In this document: positions 50,439-59,541 of the stretch, piece by piece
How the letters are laid out: every line of letters starts with the position of its first letter
Numbering within the stretch: the first letter of the stretch is position 1
Assembly (NCBI RefSeq): GCF_021390325.1
Contig: NZ_JAJUWU010000009.1
Coordinates: 62,001-126,000 of the forward strand
DNA: 64,000 nt
Reading direction: 5' to 3'
Origin: Jiella avicenniae
GTDB taxonomy: Bacteria; Pseudomonadota; Alphaproteobacteria; Rhizobiales; Rhizobiaceae
The notes under the pieces: generated by a model
What the model was told of the DNA's origin: nothing
Database searches by the model: none
Seen by the model: the letters and a program-made list of their open reading frames with translations, nothing else
Program-made: the position numbers and the translations under genes

Positions 50439-50744
50439 ATGGTTGCACGCATCTTTCAGCCGTCTCGAACCGCGATGCAGTCGGGAAAGGCGAAGACGCG
50501 GCTTTGGATGCTCGAATACGAGCCCGCCGCGCCGAAGCAGGTCGAGCCGCTGATGGGCTACACCTCCTCCCGCGACATGCGCTCGCAGGTGCGTCTGACC
50601 TTCGACACCAAGGAGCAGGCGATCGAATATGCCGAGCGCAACGGCATCGATTTCCGCCTGGAAGAGCCGCATCCGCCCAAGCGGGTGCGGGTCGCCTATG
50701 CCGACAATTTCAAATATGATCGCCGTCAGCCTTGGACCCATTGA
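50439..50744 (+). CDS. ETC complex I subunit (NDUFS4-like accessory protein)
   Basis: The 101-residue protein has the NDUFS4/PF04800 pattern: TRLWMLEYEPAAPKQVEPLM and a C-terminal KRVRVAYADNFKYDR. In alphaproteobacteria it is an accessory subunit of NADH dehydrogenase near the matrix arm (cytoplasmic side). It lies between two tRNA genes, which marks host chromosome. Start at 50,439 is an ATG soon after tRNA-Pro. Confidence 0.9.
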   Translation: MVARIFQPSRTAMQSGKAKTRLWMLEYEPAAPKQVEPLMGYTSSRDMRSQVRLTFDTKEQAIEYAERNGIDFRLEEPHPPKRVRVAYADNFKYDRRQPWTH

Positions 50745-50853
50745 GGTCCGTCGTCCCTGGCTCTGCTAGGAACTCGCGACACGAATGCCACCGCTGCGGC
50801 GCGTCGCTTCCAGAGACTCCGCCCGGCCGGCGCATCAAGGGCCGGGCGCGAAC

Positions 50854-50929
50854 GGCCCCGTAGCTCAGTGGATAGAGCACCGGCCTTCTAAGCCGATGGT
50901 CGCAGGTTCGAATCCTGCCGGGGTCGCCA
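50854..50929 (+). tRNA. tRNA-Arg (anticodon TCT)
   Basis: The 76-base gene starts GGCCCCG, pairs with CGGGGTC at the 3-prime side, has loop CTTCTAA with anticodon TCT, and encodes CCA. The last 39 bases are repeated at 52,081-52,119, showing it as an integration target. Confidence 0.95.
50891..50929 (+). repeat. Left copy of tRNA-Arg 3-prime attachment repeat
   Basis: This is the 39-base 3-prime end of the intact tRNA-Arg gene and forms the left att-like site of the island. Confidence 0.75.
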
Positions 50930-51051
50930 ATTATTTCAGTCACTTATTTCTGTTTTAATCCACGTCCATGTCGCATGTAATTTGCAGAGAGTTCCCTTTA
51001 TTTACTGAGGCTTCCGGGTAGGCTCGGCAGTTCCATGCAACATGGACTATT

Positions 51052-51372
51052 ATGTTAGAGGTTCGCACTCTTGACGATCGGCTCCAGTCTATAGGAAGGA
51101 AGGGTGTGGCTCCGAAGAAATCCTTGCTCGAACAGATGGGTGCAAACCCTGCAGGCGACTGGACCATTTCAGACGTTAGGACGCTATGCGCCCAAGTTGG
51201 CATGTCCCTTGAGGAACCCGCTCATGGGAGCCATTTCAAAGTCTACAGCCCTGAGCTAGCCGGACCACTTACCATTCCGGCTAAGCGTCCGATCAAGCCT
51301 GTGTACATCCGTCAGCTGGTCAGCAAGAGTAAAGCGCATGTCCGAGCTGCAACAAAAGGAAGGAGCGATTGA
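51052..51372 (+). CDS. hicA: HicA-like mRNA interferase toxin
   Basis: The 106-residue protein has the HicA motif GSHFKVYSPE with its catalytic His near residue 61, and LTIPAKRPIKPVYIRQLV after it. HicA cleaves mRNA and is held by HicB. The N-terminal 35 residues exceed the usual 60-residue toxin. The gene overlaps hicB by one base (TGATG). ATG at 51,052 lacks a clear ribosome-binding site, so a later start is possible. Confidence 0.85.
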   Translation: MLEVRTLDDRLQSIGRKGVAPKKSLLEQMGANPAGDWTISDVRTLCAQVGMSLEEPAHGSHFKVYSPELAGPLTIPAKRPIKPVYIRQLVSKSKAHVRAATKGRSD

Positions 51373-51791
51373 TGGATTATCCGATCGTTATCCGCCCTCT
51401 GTCCGACGAGGAGGGAGGCGGCTATCTAGCGACGTTTCCCGACTTGGCGGGATGCGTGTCCGACGGCGAGACCGCGGAAGAGGCTCTCGCGAATGCGAAG
51501 GAGGCATTCGCTGAGTGGATGGAAACAAACAAGCGCCACGCGCGGCAAGTACCCGCACCCGGCAGCGCCTTCAAGGCGGCGGCGAAACAAAAGCGCGCTG
51601 CCATTAAGGCGATCAAGGATCTTGCCGAATCTTTTCAGGACGTCGATGGGCGAATGGAGAAAGTCGAAGGAGACCTTGCCGATCTTAGAGAGCAAGTAGA
51701 GCACGCGGCGGCGTGGCTTCGCTTTTCCGAGATCACCGGGGCGGGTTCTGATGATACGCGCGATGATGCTCCCAGCGTCAACGTTTGCTGA
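51372..51791 (+). CDS. hicB: HicB-like antitoxin
   Basis: The 139-residue protein begins MDYPIVIRPLSDEEGGGYLA and has FPDLAGCVSDGETAEEALAN, the typical HicB fold. The C-terminal 70 residues are a helical coiled coil (AIKAIKDLAESFQDVDGRME) and replace the usual HTH or RHH domain. A GGAAGGAG site precedes the ATG at 51,372; a TTG at 51,369 is less likely. It neutralises HicA. Confidence 0.88.
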   Translation: MDYPIVIRPLSDEEGGGYLATFPDLAGCVSDGETAEEALANAKEAFAEWMETNKRHARQVPAPGSAFKAAAKQKRAAIKAIKDLAESFQDVDGRMEKVEGDLADLREQVEHAAAWLRFSEITGAGSDDTRDDAPSVNVC

Positions 51792-51854
51792 GAGAATCTC
51801 AATACCCTAAGCGGATTACGCCCACGCTTCTTCCACATTGATGATTTGATCAAA

Positions 51855-51884
51855 GGCCGAGGCGTCAGGACGATAGCCTCGGCC
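51855..51884 (+). terminator. Strong hairpin after hicB
   Basis: GGCCGAGGC (51,855-51,863) pairs perfectly with GCCTCGGCC (51,876-51,884) over a 12-base loop. No T-run follows, so it is terminator-like or an RNA stabiliser at the end of hicAB. Confidence 0.5.
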
Positions 51885-52223
51885 GAGGGCAGGGGCAGGT
51901 CTCGCGTTCAGCGGCTTTCCGCTGTCGGTGGCCCGATTCGTCATCCGCGCCGCAGCATTAGACTAGCCATTCCTCGCGCGACAGCCGTCGCATTGTGAAT
52001 GCGGAAAGGGGCCTGCGCCCTCTCAGCCTCCCCAGGGCCTTGGCCTGACGTCCTTCCACGCCGCCACGCGGCGGAACACCAGCCGATGGTCGCAGGTTTG
52101 AATCCTGCCGGGGTCGCCATCTTTCGCTTTTTCCGGCCCGGGGATATCGATCCGGCCCGGAGACATCGGGTGCCGGATCGTCCGCAAACATGGCGGCGCC
52201 GCCATACTGGCCGGCCGGCCCGA
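51885..52223. other. Non-coding stretch with no recognised gene
   Basis: These 339 bases hold the right att copy (52,081-52,119) but no credible gene. Open frames on the minus strand that read through the att copy give sequences typical of translated tRNA antisense and were rejected. The part before 52,081 may be degraded integrase sequence, but nothing recognisable is left. Confidence 0.6.
52081..52119 (+). repeat. Right copy of tRNA-Arg 3-prime attachment repeat
   Basis: The 39 bases match 50,891-50,929 except for one C-to-T change. They lack a tRNA 5-prime half and are a decayed or reconstructed att site. Confidence 0.75.
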
Positions 52224-53804
52224 TCAGAAGCCGAGCGCCATGCCGTCCTTGCGGCTTTCGGAGCCGCCTTCGAGGCATGAGGCGTGAAGCCGGATCGCCT
52301 GGCTGCCGCCGATCGGGCTCGTTGCGACCGACAGGGCGTGGCCCTTGGCGGCGAGGGTGGCGCGGGTCGCTTCGGCGAAGCCGGGCTCGATCTGCAGTTC
52401 GCCGCCGAAGGCGAAGCTTCGCGGCTCGTCCATCGCCTCTTGCAGCGACAGGCCCCGGTCGAGGACGTTGACGAGAAGATTGGCGTGCCCGGCTGCCTGA
52501 TAGTGGCCGCCCATGACGCCGAAGGGCATGATCGCGCGGCCGTCCTTCGCCACCATGCCCGGGATGATCGTGTGCATCGGCCGCTTGTTCGGGCCGATCG
52601 CGTTGGGATGGCCGGGGATCAAGCGGAATGAGGCGCCGCGGCTCTGGAACAGGATGCCGGTGCGCGGATCGAGACGGGTCGAGCCGAAGCCGTGAAACAG
52701 CGAGTTGATCAGCGACAGGGCATTGCCCGCCTCGTCCACCACGCAGAGATAGATCGTGTCCTGATGCGCCGGCTCGTCCCAAAGGGCCGGCCGTCCGGCG
52801 CGGGCCGGGTCGATCCGCGCCCGCATCGCGGCGATCGCCGCTTCGCTGAGAAGCGTGTCGGCAAGGCCGGGGCAGACCTCGGGGTCGGCGATCAGGGCGT
52901 CGCGGTGGCGATAGGCGATCTTGGTCGCCTCGGCGTGGATGTGGCAGCGCTCGGCCTCGTCCATGGCCGCGAGATCGAAGCCTTCGAGGATCTTCAGGAT
53001 GATCAGGGCGGCGAGGCCCTGGCCGTTGGGCGGGCATTCGTAGACGTCGAAGCCGCGATAGTTGGCGGAAATCGGCGAGACCCAGTGCGCCGCGTCCTTG
53101 CCGGCGGCGAAGTCCTCCGCCGTGTGCAGGCCGCCGAGGCTCTTCAGATGGGCGGCCATGCTCTCGCCGGTCGCGCCCTCGTAGAAGCCGGCCGAGCCGC
53201 TCTCGGCGATCTCCGCCAGACGGTCGGCGAGGAGCGGCTGGGCGTGGCGGCTGCCGGGCAGGGGCGCCGCGCCATCCGCCATGAACACCGCGCGGGCATG
53301 TTCGTCGCCCGAGATCAGGGCGGCGTTGTTCGCCCAGTCCATGGCGACGCGCGGCGTCACCACATAGCCGTCGCGGGCATAGCCGATCGCCCGTTCGAAG
53401 ACTTTCGAAAGCGGCATCGAGCCGTGATCGTCCGAGAGCCGGCACCAGGCCGAGACGGCCCCGGGGATGGTCACCGCATGCGGGCTCGTCTGGGGAATCT
53501 CGCTTGAAAGGCCGGCCTCGCGCAGGGCTTCGATCGAGGCCGCGGCCGGTGCACGGCCCGAGCCGTTGAGCGCCTTCGGCAGCTCGCCTGCGGGCGCATA
53601 GAGCGCGAAGCAGTCGCCGCCGATGCCGGTCATCAGCGGGTCGACGACGCATTGGACGGCAAGGGCTGCCAGCCCCGCATCGACGGCGTTGCCGCCGGCC
53701 TGGAGCACTTCGAGCCCGGCTGCCGTCGACAGCGGGTGGGAGGTGGCGATCATCGCGCGGCCGGCATAGGTGGACGGGCGGCGGCCGGAAAAGAAGTCGA
53801 ACAT
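52224..53804 (-). CDS. ggt: Gamma-glutamyltransferase
   Basis: The 526-residue protein follows the N-terminal nucleophile hydrolase family: N-terminal YAGRAMIATSHPLSTAAGLE, VDPLMTGIGGDCFALYA, and the processing site Thr in HQDTIYLCVVDEAGNALSLI. It splits gamma-glutamyl peptides such as glutathione after self-cleavage into two chains. No clear secretion signal is seen. It lies downstream of a peptide ABC operon, so it may process imported peptides. Confidence 0.88.
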   Translation of the reverse strand: MFDFFSGRRPSTYAGRAMIATSHPLSTAAGLEVLQAGGNAVDAGLAALAVQCVVDPLMTGIGGDCFALYAPAGELPKALNGSGRAPAAASIEALREAGLSSEIPQTSPHAVTIPGAVSAWCRLSDDHGSMPLSKVFERAIGYARDGYVVTPRVAMDWANNAALISGDEHARAVFMADGAAPLPGSRHAQPLLADRLAEIAESGSAGFYEGATGESMAAHLKSLGGLHTAEDFAAGKDAAHWVSPISANYRGFDVYECPPNGQGLAALIILKILEGFDLAAMDEAERCHIHAEATKIAYRHRDALIADPEVCPGLADTLLSEAAIAAMRARIDPARAGRPALWDEPAHQDTIYLCVVDEAGNALSLINSLFHGFGSTRLDPRTGILFQSRGASFRLIPGHPNAIGPNKRPMHTIIPGMVAKDGRAIMPFGVMGGHYQAAGHANLLVNVLDRGLSLQEAMDEPRSFAFGGELQIEPGFAEATRATLAAKGHALSVATSPIGGSQAIRLHASCLEGGSESRKDGMALGF

Positions 53805-53959
53805 GGCGTCTCTGGTCGTTCAGTTGCAGGAAGCCGGCGCGGGGCCGGGACTGTTTCGTCGTTTCGGTGCGGCGAAGGATCGGATCGGTCGCGGCGATCG
53901 GCGGCCTTGCGCGTGAATTTTCCGGCATCCCGATAGCCGCCGCCCCGTTGCTGCGACGC

Positions 53960-55081
53960 TCAGGCGGAGACTCCGGCGCCTCCGGCCGGCGATCCGGCGG
54001 CGGGGGCCGAAGCCGTGATCTGAGGCAAGGCGGGATGGTCCTCCGCGTCAAGGGGATGGCGGCAGGCGACGGTCCGGCCGGGCGCGATCGGCGCGAGGAT
54101 CGGCTCGGCGGTGAGGCAGTCCTCCTCGACGCGGGGGCAGCGGCTGGCGAAGCGGCAGCCCGTCGGCAGATCGAGAGGGCTCGGGATCTCGCCCTCCAGC
54201 GGATCGGTGATCGGTGCGAAGAATTCCGGGGCGGCGTGACGGAGGGCGCGGGAATAGGGGTGGGCCGGCGCCGACAGCACGGCGTCCGTCGGCCCGGTCT
54301 CGACGATGCGGCCGAGATACATGATGGCGATCTCCTCGCACAGATAGCTCGCGACGCCGAGATCGTGAGTGATGAACAGGAGGGTCAGGCCCATCTCGCG
54401 CTTCAGGCGTCGCAGCAGGTTGAGAAGCTGCGCCTGGGTGGAGACGTCGAGGCCGGACACCGCCTCGTCGGCGATCAGCACCGTCGGCTCGGCGGCGAGC
54501 GCCCGGGCGATGGCGACGCGGCGCACCTGGCCGCCGGAGAGAGCGGCGGGATAGCGCTCGGCGATCTCGGCGGGCAGGCCGACCCGGGAAAGCAGCGCGG
54601 CGACGCGCTCGCCCACCGCCTCCCGGCCGCAGAGGCCGAAATGCAGGAGCGGCTCGGCGATCAGCGCGGTCACCGTCATGCGCGGATCGAGCGAGGCGCG
54701 GGCGTCCTGATAGATCATCGCCACCGAGCGGGCGAAATCCCGGCTCTGCGCCCGCACCTCGTTCACCGGCTGGCCGAAATACAGCGCCTTGCCGTCGCTC
54801 GGCTCGGCAAGCCCGAGGAGGACGCGCAAGAGCGTCGACTTGCCGGAGCCGCTTTCGCCGACGAGCGCGATCGAGGCGCCGCGTCGGACGGTCAGACGCA
54901 CGCCGTCGAGGGCGGCGAGCGAGCGCTTCTCGCGCTTCAGGAATCCCGCCGGCCGGCTGACGGCGAAGCGCTTTTCCACGTCGAGGAGTTCGAAGACGGG
55001 GCGGTCGGACGCCGCGATGCCGTTCGATCCGGCGCCCGGCGCGGCGGCCGGGACTGCGTCGCCAAGGAGGGGCTCGGTCAT
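53960..55081 (-). CDS. Dipeptide/oligopeptide ABC transporter ATP-binding protein (DppF/OppF-like)
   Basis: The 373-residue ATPase has Walker A GESGSGKST, the signature ALSGGQVRR and Walker B VLIADEAVSGLD, with a typical C-terminal CRFASRCPR zinc-like motif of the peptide family. It powers import together with its partner and permeases. It overlaps the adjacent ATPase gene by four bases. The start at 55,081 is an ATG. Confidence 0.9.
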   Translation of the reverse strand: MTEPLLGDAVPAAAPGAGSNGIAASDRPVFELLDVEKRFAVSRPAGFLKREKRSLAALDGVRLTVRRGASIALVGESGSGKSTLLRVLLGLAEPSDGKALYFGQPVNEVRAQSRDFARSVAMIYQDARASLDPRMTVTALIAEPLLHFGLCGREAVGERVAALLSRVGLPAEIAERYPAALSGGQVRRVAIARALAAEPTVLIADEAVSGLDVSTQAQLLNLLRRLKREMGLTLLFITHDLGVASYLCEEIAIMYLGRIVETGPTDAVLSAPAHPYSRALRHAAPEFFAPITDPLEGEIPSPLDLPTGCRFASRCPRVEEDCLTAEPILAPIAPGRTVACRHPLDAEDHPALPQITASAPAAGSPAGGAGVSA

Positions 55082-56064
55082 GGTCGCGGTTCCGGGTTGA
55101 AGCAGGCGATCAGCCTGTCGCCGTCGGCCGCAAGGGCCGGGCGTTCGGCAAGGCAGCGGGAGAGGGCGTTGGGACAGCGGGTGGCGAAGCGGCAGCCCTT
55201 CGGCATGTCCCCGTAGCTCGGAACGCCGCCTTCCGGCGGGTCGAGCGTCTCGGTGCCGATTTCGAGGACGCAGGACTTGAGCAGCCGCGTATAGGGGTGG
55301 CGGGGACGTTCGAGGATGCCGCGCGAGGGACCGGCCTCCATGACCTGGCCGGCATAGAGGACGACGATTTTGTCGCAGGACTGGCTGGCGAGAGCGAGAT
55401 CGTGGAGCACGAAGACGCAGCTCGCGCCGCGCGCCCGGATCTCGGTCAGGATCAGGCGGATGATCTGCGCCTGGATGGTGACGTCGAGCGCCGAAGTCGG
55501 CTCGTCGGCGAGGAGAAGCTCGGGATTGCAGGCAAGCGCGATCGCCACCATCACCCGTTGCTGCATGCCGCCGGAGAGTTCGTGGGGATAGGCGGACAGC
55601 CGCGCCTCGGCGTCGTTGATGCCGACGCCTTCGAGCAGTTCCAGCGCCCTTTCGCGGGCCTTTGCCCGTCCCAATCCCAACTGACGGCGGAGAACGGAGA
55701 CGAGCTGGCCGCCGACCGTGTAGCAGGGGTCGAGCGCTGCGCCGGCATCCTGGAACACCATGGCGATGCGCCGGCCGCGCAGCCTGCCCCAGCCGCGTTC
55801 GTCGAGAGAGGCGAGGTCGTCCACCTCGTCGAAGCGCATGCGCCCGGCGATCTTCGCCTCGCTCTTTCCGATCAGGCCCATCAGGGCGAAGGCGATGGTG
55901 GATTTGCCGGCGCCGCTCTCCCCGACGAGGGCCAGCGTCTCGCCGCGGCCGAGCGTCAGGGAAACGCCGTCGAGAATGCGGCTCCGGCCGCGTTCGAGGG
56001 TGAGCCCCTCGATGGCGAGAAGCGGAGCGGCATCGCCCGCCGCGACGAGATCGGGAGCGTTCAT
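55078..56064 (-). CDS. Dipeptide/oligopeptide ABC transporter ATP-binding protein (DppD/OppD-like)
   Basis: The start at 56,064 overlaps the permease stop (ATGA). The 328-residue ATPase has Walker A GESGAGKST, the signature ELSGGMQQR and Walker B LLADEPTSALD, and ends with CRFATRCPN. It forms a heterodimer with the neighbouring ATPase. The open frame upstream of the start is shadow. Confidence 0.9.
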   Translation of the reverse strand: MNAPDLVAAGDAAPLLAIEGLTLERGRSRILDGVSLTLGRGETLALVGESGAGKSTIAFALMGLIGKSEAKIAGRMRFDEVDDLASLDERGWGRLRGRRIAMVFQDAGAALDPCYTVGGQLVSVLRRQLGLGRAKARERALELLEGVGINDAEARLSAYPHELSGGMQQRVMVAIALACNPELLLADEPTSALDVTIQAQIIRLILTEIRARGASCVFVLHDLALASQSCDKIVVLYAGQVMEAGPSRGILERPRHPYTRLLKSCVLEIGTETLDPPEGGVPSYGDMPKGCRFATRCPNALSRCLAERPALAADGDRLIACFNPEPRP

Positions 56065-56966
56065 TGGGCGCGCTTCAGCTTGGGATCGAACTCTTCCCGG
56101 ACGGCGTCGCCGACGATGGCCAGCGCCACCAGGAGGATGGCCAGCGCCATGCCGGGCATGCCCGACATCCAGGGCGCGAAGCTGACGAAGCCGCGCCCCT
56201 CCGCGATCATCAGGCCCCAGTCGGGCGTCGGCGGGGTGACGCCGATGCCGAGGAAGGAGAGCGAGGAGGACACGAGGATCGCCTCGGAAATCCGGACGGT
56301 GATCTGGACGAGCAGCGGGAAGAAGACGTTGGGCAGGATGTGACGGCGGATCACCGTCAGGCGCGGGATGCTCATCAGATGAGCCGCCTCGATGAAGAGC
56401 TGCGTCTTGACCTGCAGGACGTCGGAGCGGACGGTGCGCGAGAACGGCCCGACGAGCGAGATGCCGACGGCGAGGATCACCTTGTCGACCCCTTGGCCGA
56501 GAATGGCGATGATGGCGATGGCGAGGATCAGCGAGGGAAGTGCCAGGATGGAATCGATGAGGCGCATCAGCGCCCATTCGAGCCAGCCGGTGGAAAGCCC
56601 CGCCGCGAGGCCGAGAACCAGCCCGCCGCCGGCGCCGATCAGCACGGCGACGATGCCGATGGTGAGGGCATAGCGCGCGCCGAAGATGATGCGGCTCAAA
56701 ATGTCCTTGCCGAAGCTGTCGGTGCCGAGGAGATGGTCGGGGCCGGGCGGCGCCATCATCGCCTCGATCGACTGCGCGGTCGGATCGTAGGGTGCGATGA
56801 ACGGCGCGAAGACGGCGCAGAGCACGAAGCCCAGCGCGACGAGAAGGGCGAGGCTGAAGAACGGACGGCGCAGGAAGAGGCTTTTCCGCCGCGGCTTCTT
56901 CGCTCTCGCCGCGGCCTTTCCGGCCGGAACGGTGGAGGGATCGAGGGACGCTTCGCCCACGGCCAT
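56061..56966 (-). CDS. ABC transporter permease (DppC/OppC-like)
   Basis: The 301-residue membrane protein begins with a cytoplasmic basic stretch, then a helix near residue 38, a large periplasmic-type loop (HLLGTDSFGKDILSR) and the EAA loop FIEAAHLMSIPRLTVIRRHI. The C-terminal part has the SFLGIGVTPPTPDWG pattern of DppC. The ATG at 56,966 overlaps the upstream permease stop. Confidence 0.9.
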   Translation of the reverse strand: MAVGEASLDPSTVPAGKAAARAKKPRRKSLFLRRPFFSLALLVALGFVLCAVFAPFIAPYDPTAQSIEAMMAPPGPDHLLGTDSFGKDILSRIIFGARYALTIGIVAVLIGAGGGLVLGLAAGLSTGWLEWALMRLIDSILALPSLILAIAIIAILGQGVDKVILAVGISLVGPFSRTVRSDVLQVKTQLFIEAAHLMSIPRLTVIRRHILPNVFFPLLVQITVRISEAILVSSSLSFLGIGVTPPTPDWGLMIAEGRGFVSFAPWMSGMPGMALAILLVALAIVGDAVREEFDPKLKRAQ

Positions 56967-57913
56967 CAGCGCGGCCTCAGTCTCGGATCGAGGATCGGAT
57001 AGGAGAGATCGACGAGCAGATTGACGAGGATGAACAGCACCGCCGTCAGCATCACGCCGGCCTGGACGAGCATGTACTCCCGCCCGAGCACGGCATTCGT
57101 CAGCATCTGGCCGATGCCCGGCATCGAGAACACCGTCTCTGTCAGGACGGCGCCCTGCAGGATGCCGCCGAGCTGCAGTCCTATGACGGTGACGACGGGC
57201 ATCATGATGTTGCGCACGCCATGCACCCAGACGACGCGCCAGCCCGGCTCGCCCCGCGCCTTCGCGGCGGTGATGTAGGGCTGATCGAGAACCTCCACGA
57301 GAGCGGCCCGCGTCACCCGCACGATCATGCCGATGAAGAAGGTCGAGAGCGTGATCGAGGGAAGGACGAGGTGGTAGAGCCCGGTCCAGAAATCCTCCCA
57401 GGGCGGCACGAAGCCCATCACCGGGAAGGCGCCGAACTTCACCCCCAGGAACCAGATCAGCAGGATGCCGAGGAAGAAGGAGGGAAAGGCGGTCCCGGTC
57501 AGGGCGAAGACGGCGGCGCCGGCATCCCAGGCCGTATCCTTCTTCACCGCCGACAGGACCCCGACCGGCACGCCGACCAGGATGGCGAGGCCGAGCGAGC
57601 AGGCCGTCAGCGTCAGGGTGACGGGCAGCGCCTCCCGGACGACGAGGTTGAAGATGTCGGCGCGGGCGACGTAGGACGTGCCCCAGTCGCCGGTGACGAA
57701 ATTGCCGAGCCATTCGGCATATTGAACGATCATCGGCTGATCGAGGCCGAGGGCGTGGTTGAGCGAATCGTAGCTCGCCTGATCGAACTCGGAGCCGAGC
57801 ATCAGCAGGACGGGATCGCCCGGCGCGAGCTTCAGAAGAGAGAAGCTCGCGATCGAGACGATCAGGAGAACGACCAGGGTCTGGGCGATCTTGCCTGCGG
57901 CCCGGGAGAGCAT
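56966..57913 (-). CDS. ABC transporter permease (DppB/OppB-like)
   Basis: The 315-residue protein begins MLSRAAGKIAQTLVVLLIVS and has about six membrane helices, with the EAA-type loop YITAAKARGEPGWRVVWVHG and FSMPGIGQMLTNAVLGREYM typical of DppB. It starts at 57,913, overlapping the substrate-binding protein stop. It forms the membrane channel with its partner. Confidence 0.9.
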   Translation of the reverse strand: MLSRAAGKIAQTLVVLLIVSIASFSLLKLAPGDPVLLMLGSEFDQASYDSLNHALGLDQPMIVQYAEWLGNFVTGDWGTSYVARADIFNLVVREALPVTLTLTACSLGLAILVGVPVGVLSAVKKDTAWDAGAAVFALTGTAFPSFFLGILLIWFLGVKFGAFPVMGFVPPWEDFWTGLYHLVLPSITLSTFFIGMIVRVTRAALVEVLDQPYITAAKARGEPGWRVVWVHGVRNIMMPVVTVIGLQLGGILQGAVLTETVFSMPGIGQMLTNAVLGREYMLVQAGVMLTAVLFILVNLLVDLSYPILDPRLRPR

Positions 57914-59541
57914 CAGCCGATGCTCACCGTATGCAGGTTGACGAGGTCGCAGGGGACGTACTGGAAGCCCTCGACCTTCTTGGCGAAGGCCTTGTAGACC
58001 GGGATGTGGGCGAGCATGGCGACCGGCGCTTCGTCCATCAGATGGTCTTCGGCCTCACGATAGAGTTCGGCGCGCTTGGCCTGGTCGATTGTCGCGCCGG
58101 CCTCGATGCAGAGGCGGTCGAACTCGGCGTTCTCCCAACCCCAGTAGTTCCACGACCCACCCGACTTGAACTCCGGATAGAGCGTCTCTTCCGGGTCGAG
58201 ATCGGCCCACCAGCGGAAATCCAGAATCTCGAAGTCGCCGTCCTTCATGCGCTTCACCCAGGCGGCCGGCTCGAGCAGTTCGAGCTTCACCTTGATGCCG
58301 ATCTCGGCCAGCATCGGGGCGAGGGTCTGGGCGACGCGGGTGCCGCCGGGGCCGTCCTCGGTCATGATGTACGTGACCTCGATGTCGCCTTGCGTCTTCG
58401 CCTTGGCGCGGAATTCCTTGGCCTTGGCGAGGTCGAAGCGCTGGCCGCGGTCGCTCTCGGCGATGTTTGGATCGTAGAAGCCGGTCATCGGGGGCGAGAT
58501 CGGCGTGAAGGCCTGCTGGGCGAGGCCGAAATAGCCCTGCTTGACCACGGCGTCGCGGTCGATGGCGAAGGCGACGGCACGGCGCAGATCGACGTCGTCG
58601 AAGGGCGCCTTGCGGGTGTTCATGCCGACATAGGTGTAGTTGCCTTCCACCCCGCCATAGAGATTGACCGTCGGCACCTGCTTGACCTGGTTGACGAGCT
58701 GCAGCGGGCAGTCGTTCATGCCCTCGATCTGGCCGGAGACGAGGGCGGCGACGGCCGTGCTCGGCTCGTTGATCAGCATGAAGGACGCCTTGGCGAGCTT
58801 CGGCATGCCGGCCTCGAAATAGTCCGGATTGGCTTCGAGCTCGATCGCGTCGTTGTCTTTCCAGCTGACGAATTTGAACGGGCCGGTGCCGACCGGATTG
58901 CGGCCGTAGTCCATGCCGTATTTCTCCACGGCCGCCGGGCTGACGATGGTGCCCGCGCGGCCGGTGGAGCCGGTGAGCGCGACGGGCAGGAAGGCGTAGG
59001 GCTTGGAGAATTTCAGGCGAAGGGTGAGGGGATCGACGATCTCGATCTCGTCGAGCAGTTCGAGCTTCCAGGCATGGGGCGACTTCGGCTCCCCGGACTT
59101 CACCCGCATCAGCGAGAATTTCACCGCCTCGGCGTCGCAGGCCGTGCCGTCGTGGAATTTCACCCCCTCATGGAGTTTGAAGAGGTGGGTCGTGTCGTCT
59201 TCCATGTCCCATGTCGCGGCGAGATCGGGTTCGAACTTCACCGCCTCGCCGTCGAAGGTCACTTTCAGAAGGCCGTTGTGGATGTTGTTGATCACCTGCA
59301 CGGCCGAGAGAAAGAAGGTGAAATGCGGGTCGAGCGTGTCGATGTGCGACAGCGAGGCGATACGGATGTGGCCGGCCTGATCGGCCCGGGCGAGGTCCGG
59401 GGTGAGGCCGAGCCCGGCGGCGGCCAGTGCGCCCGCGCCGACGCCGACACCCTTCAGGAAGCTTCGCCGTCCGATCCGGCTGGACAAACGCGCCGCCAGA
59501 ACGGCCTTGTGGTCGATCTTTTCACCGGTGTCACGGGTCAT
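57913..59541 (-). CDS. Peptide ABC transporter substrate-binding protein (family 5)
   Basis: The 542-residue protein begins with a Tat-type signal: Arg25-Arg26 in SRIGRRSFLKG, then a hydrophobic Ala/Gly stretch and an LARADQ cleavage region near 52. The rest has the family 5 pattern: TLDPHFTFFLSAVQVI, EPDLAATWDMEDD and PVGTGPFKFVSWKD. It binds peptide-like ligands in the periplasm. It is the first gene of the operon and faces a divergent GntR gene. Confidence 0.9.
   Translation of the reverse strand: MTRDTGEKIDHKAVLAARLSSRIGRRSFLKGVGVGAGALAAAGLGLTPDLARADQAGHIRIASLSHIDTLDPHFTFFLSAVQVINNIHNGLLKVTFDGEAVKFEPDLAATWDMEDDTTHLFKLHEGVKFHDGTACDAEAVKFSLMRVKSGEPKSPHAWKLELLDEIEIVDPLTLRLKFSKPYAFLPVALTGSTGRAGTIVSPAAVEKYGMDYGRNPVGTGPFKFVSWKDNDAIELEANPDYFEAGMPKLAKASFMLINEPSTAVAALVSGQIEGMNDCPLQLVNQVKQVPTVNLYGGVEGNYTYVGMNTRKAPFDDVDLRRAVAFAIDRDAVVKQGYFGLAQQAFTPISPPMTGFYDPNIAESDRGQRFDLAKAKEFRAKAKTQGDIEVTYIMTEDGPGGTRVAQTLAPMLAEIGIKVKLELLEPAAWVKRMKDGDFEILDFRWWADLDPEETLYPEFKSGGSWNYWGWENAEFDRLCIEAGATIDQAKRAELYREAEDHLMDEAPVAMLAHIPVYKAFAKKVEGFQYVPCDLVNLHTVSIG

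Larger units (their letters stand above)
50891..52119. mobile_element. HicAB island at tRNA-Arg, flanked by 39-bp duplication
   Basis: The 3-prime 39 bases of tRNA-Arg (50,891-50,929) recur at 52,081-52,119 with one mismatch (C/T at 50,909 versus 52,099). This is the classic footprint of an element inserted by a tyrosine recombinase at a tRNA end. The 1,151 bases between hold hicA, hicB and about 290 bases with no gene. No integrase remains, so it is probably a deleted remnant. Confidence 0.75.

Noticed and set aside
52081-52119. A second tRNA gene
   Set aside because: Only the 3-prime 39 bases are present; there is no acceptor 5-prime arm, D-arm or complete anticodon arm.
51958-54051. 697-codon minus-strand frame across ggt and the att repeat
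   Set aside because: It is out of frame with the real ggt gene and very Arg/Pro-rich; ggt in the neighbouring frame has full family motifs.
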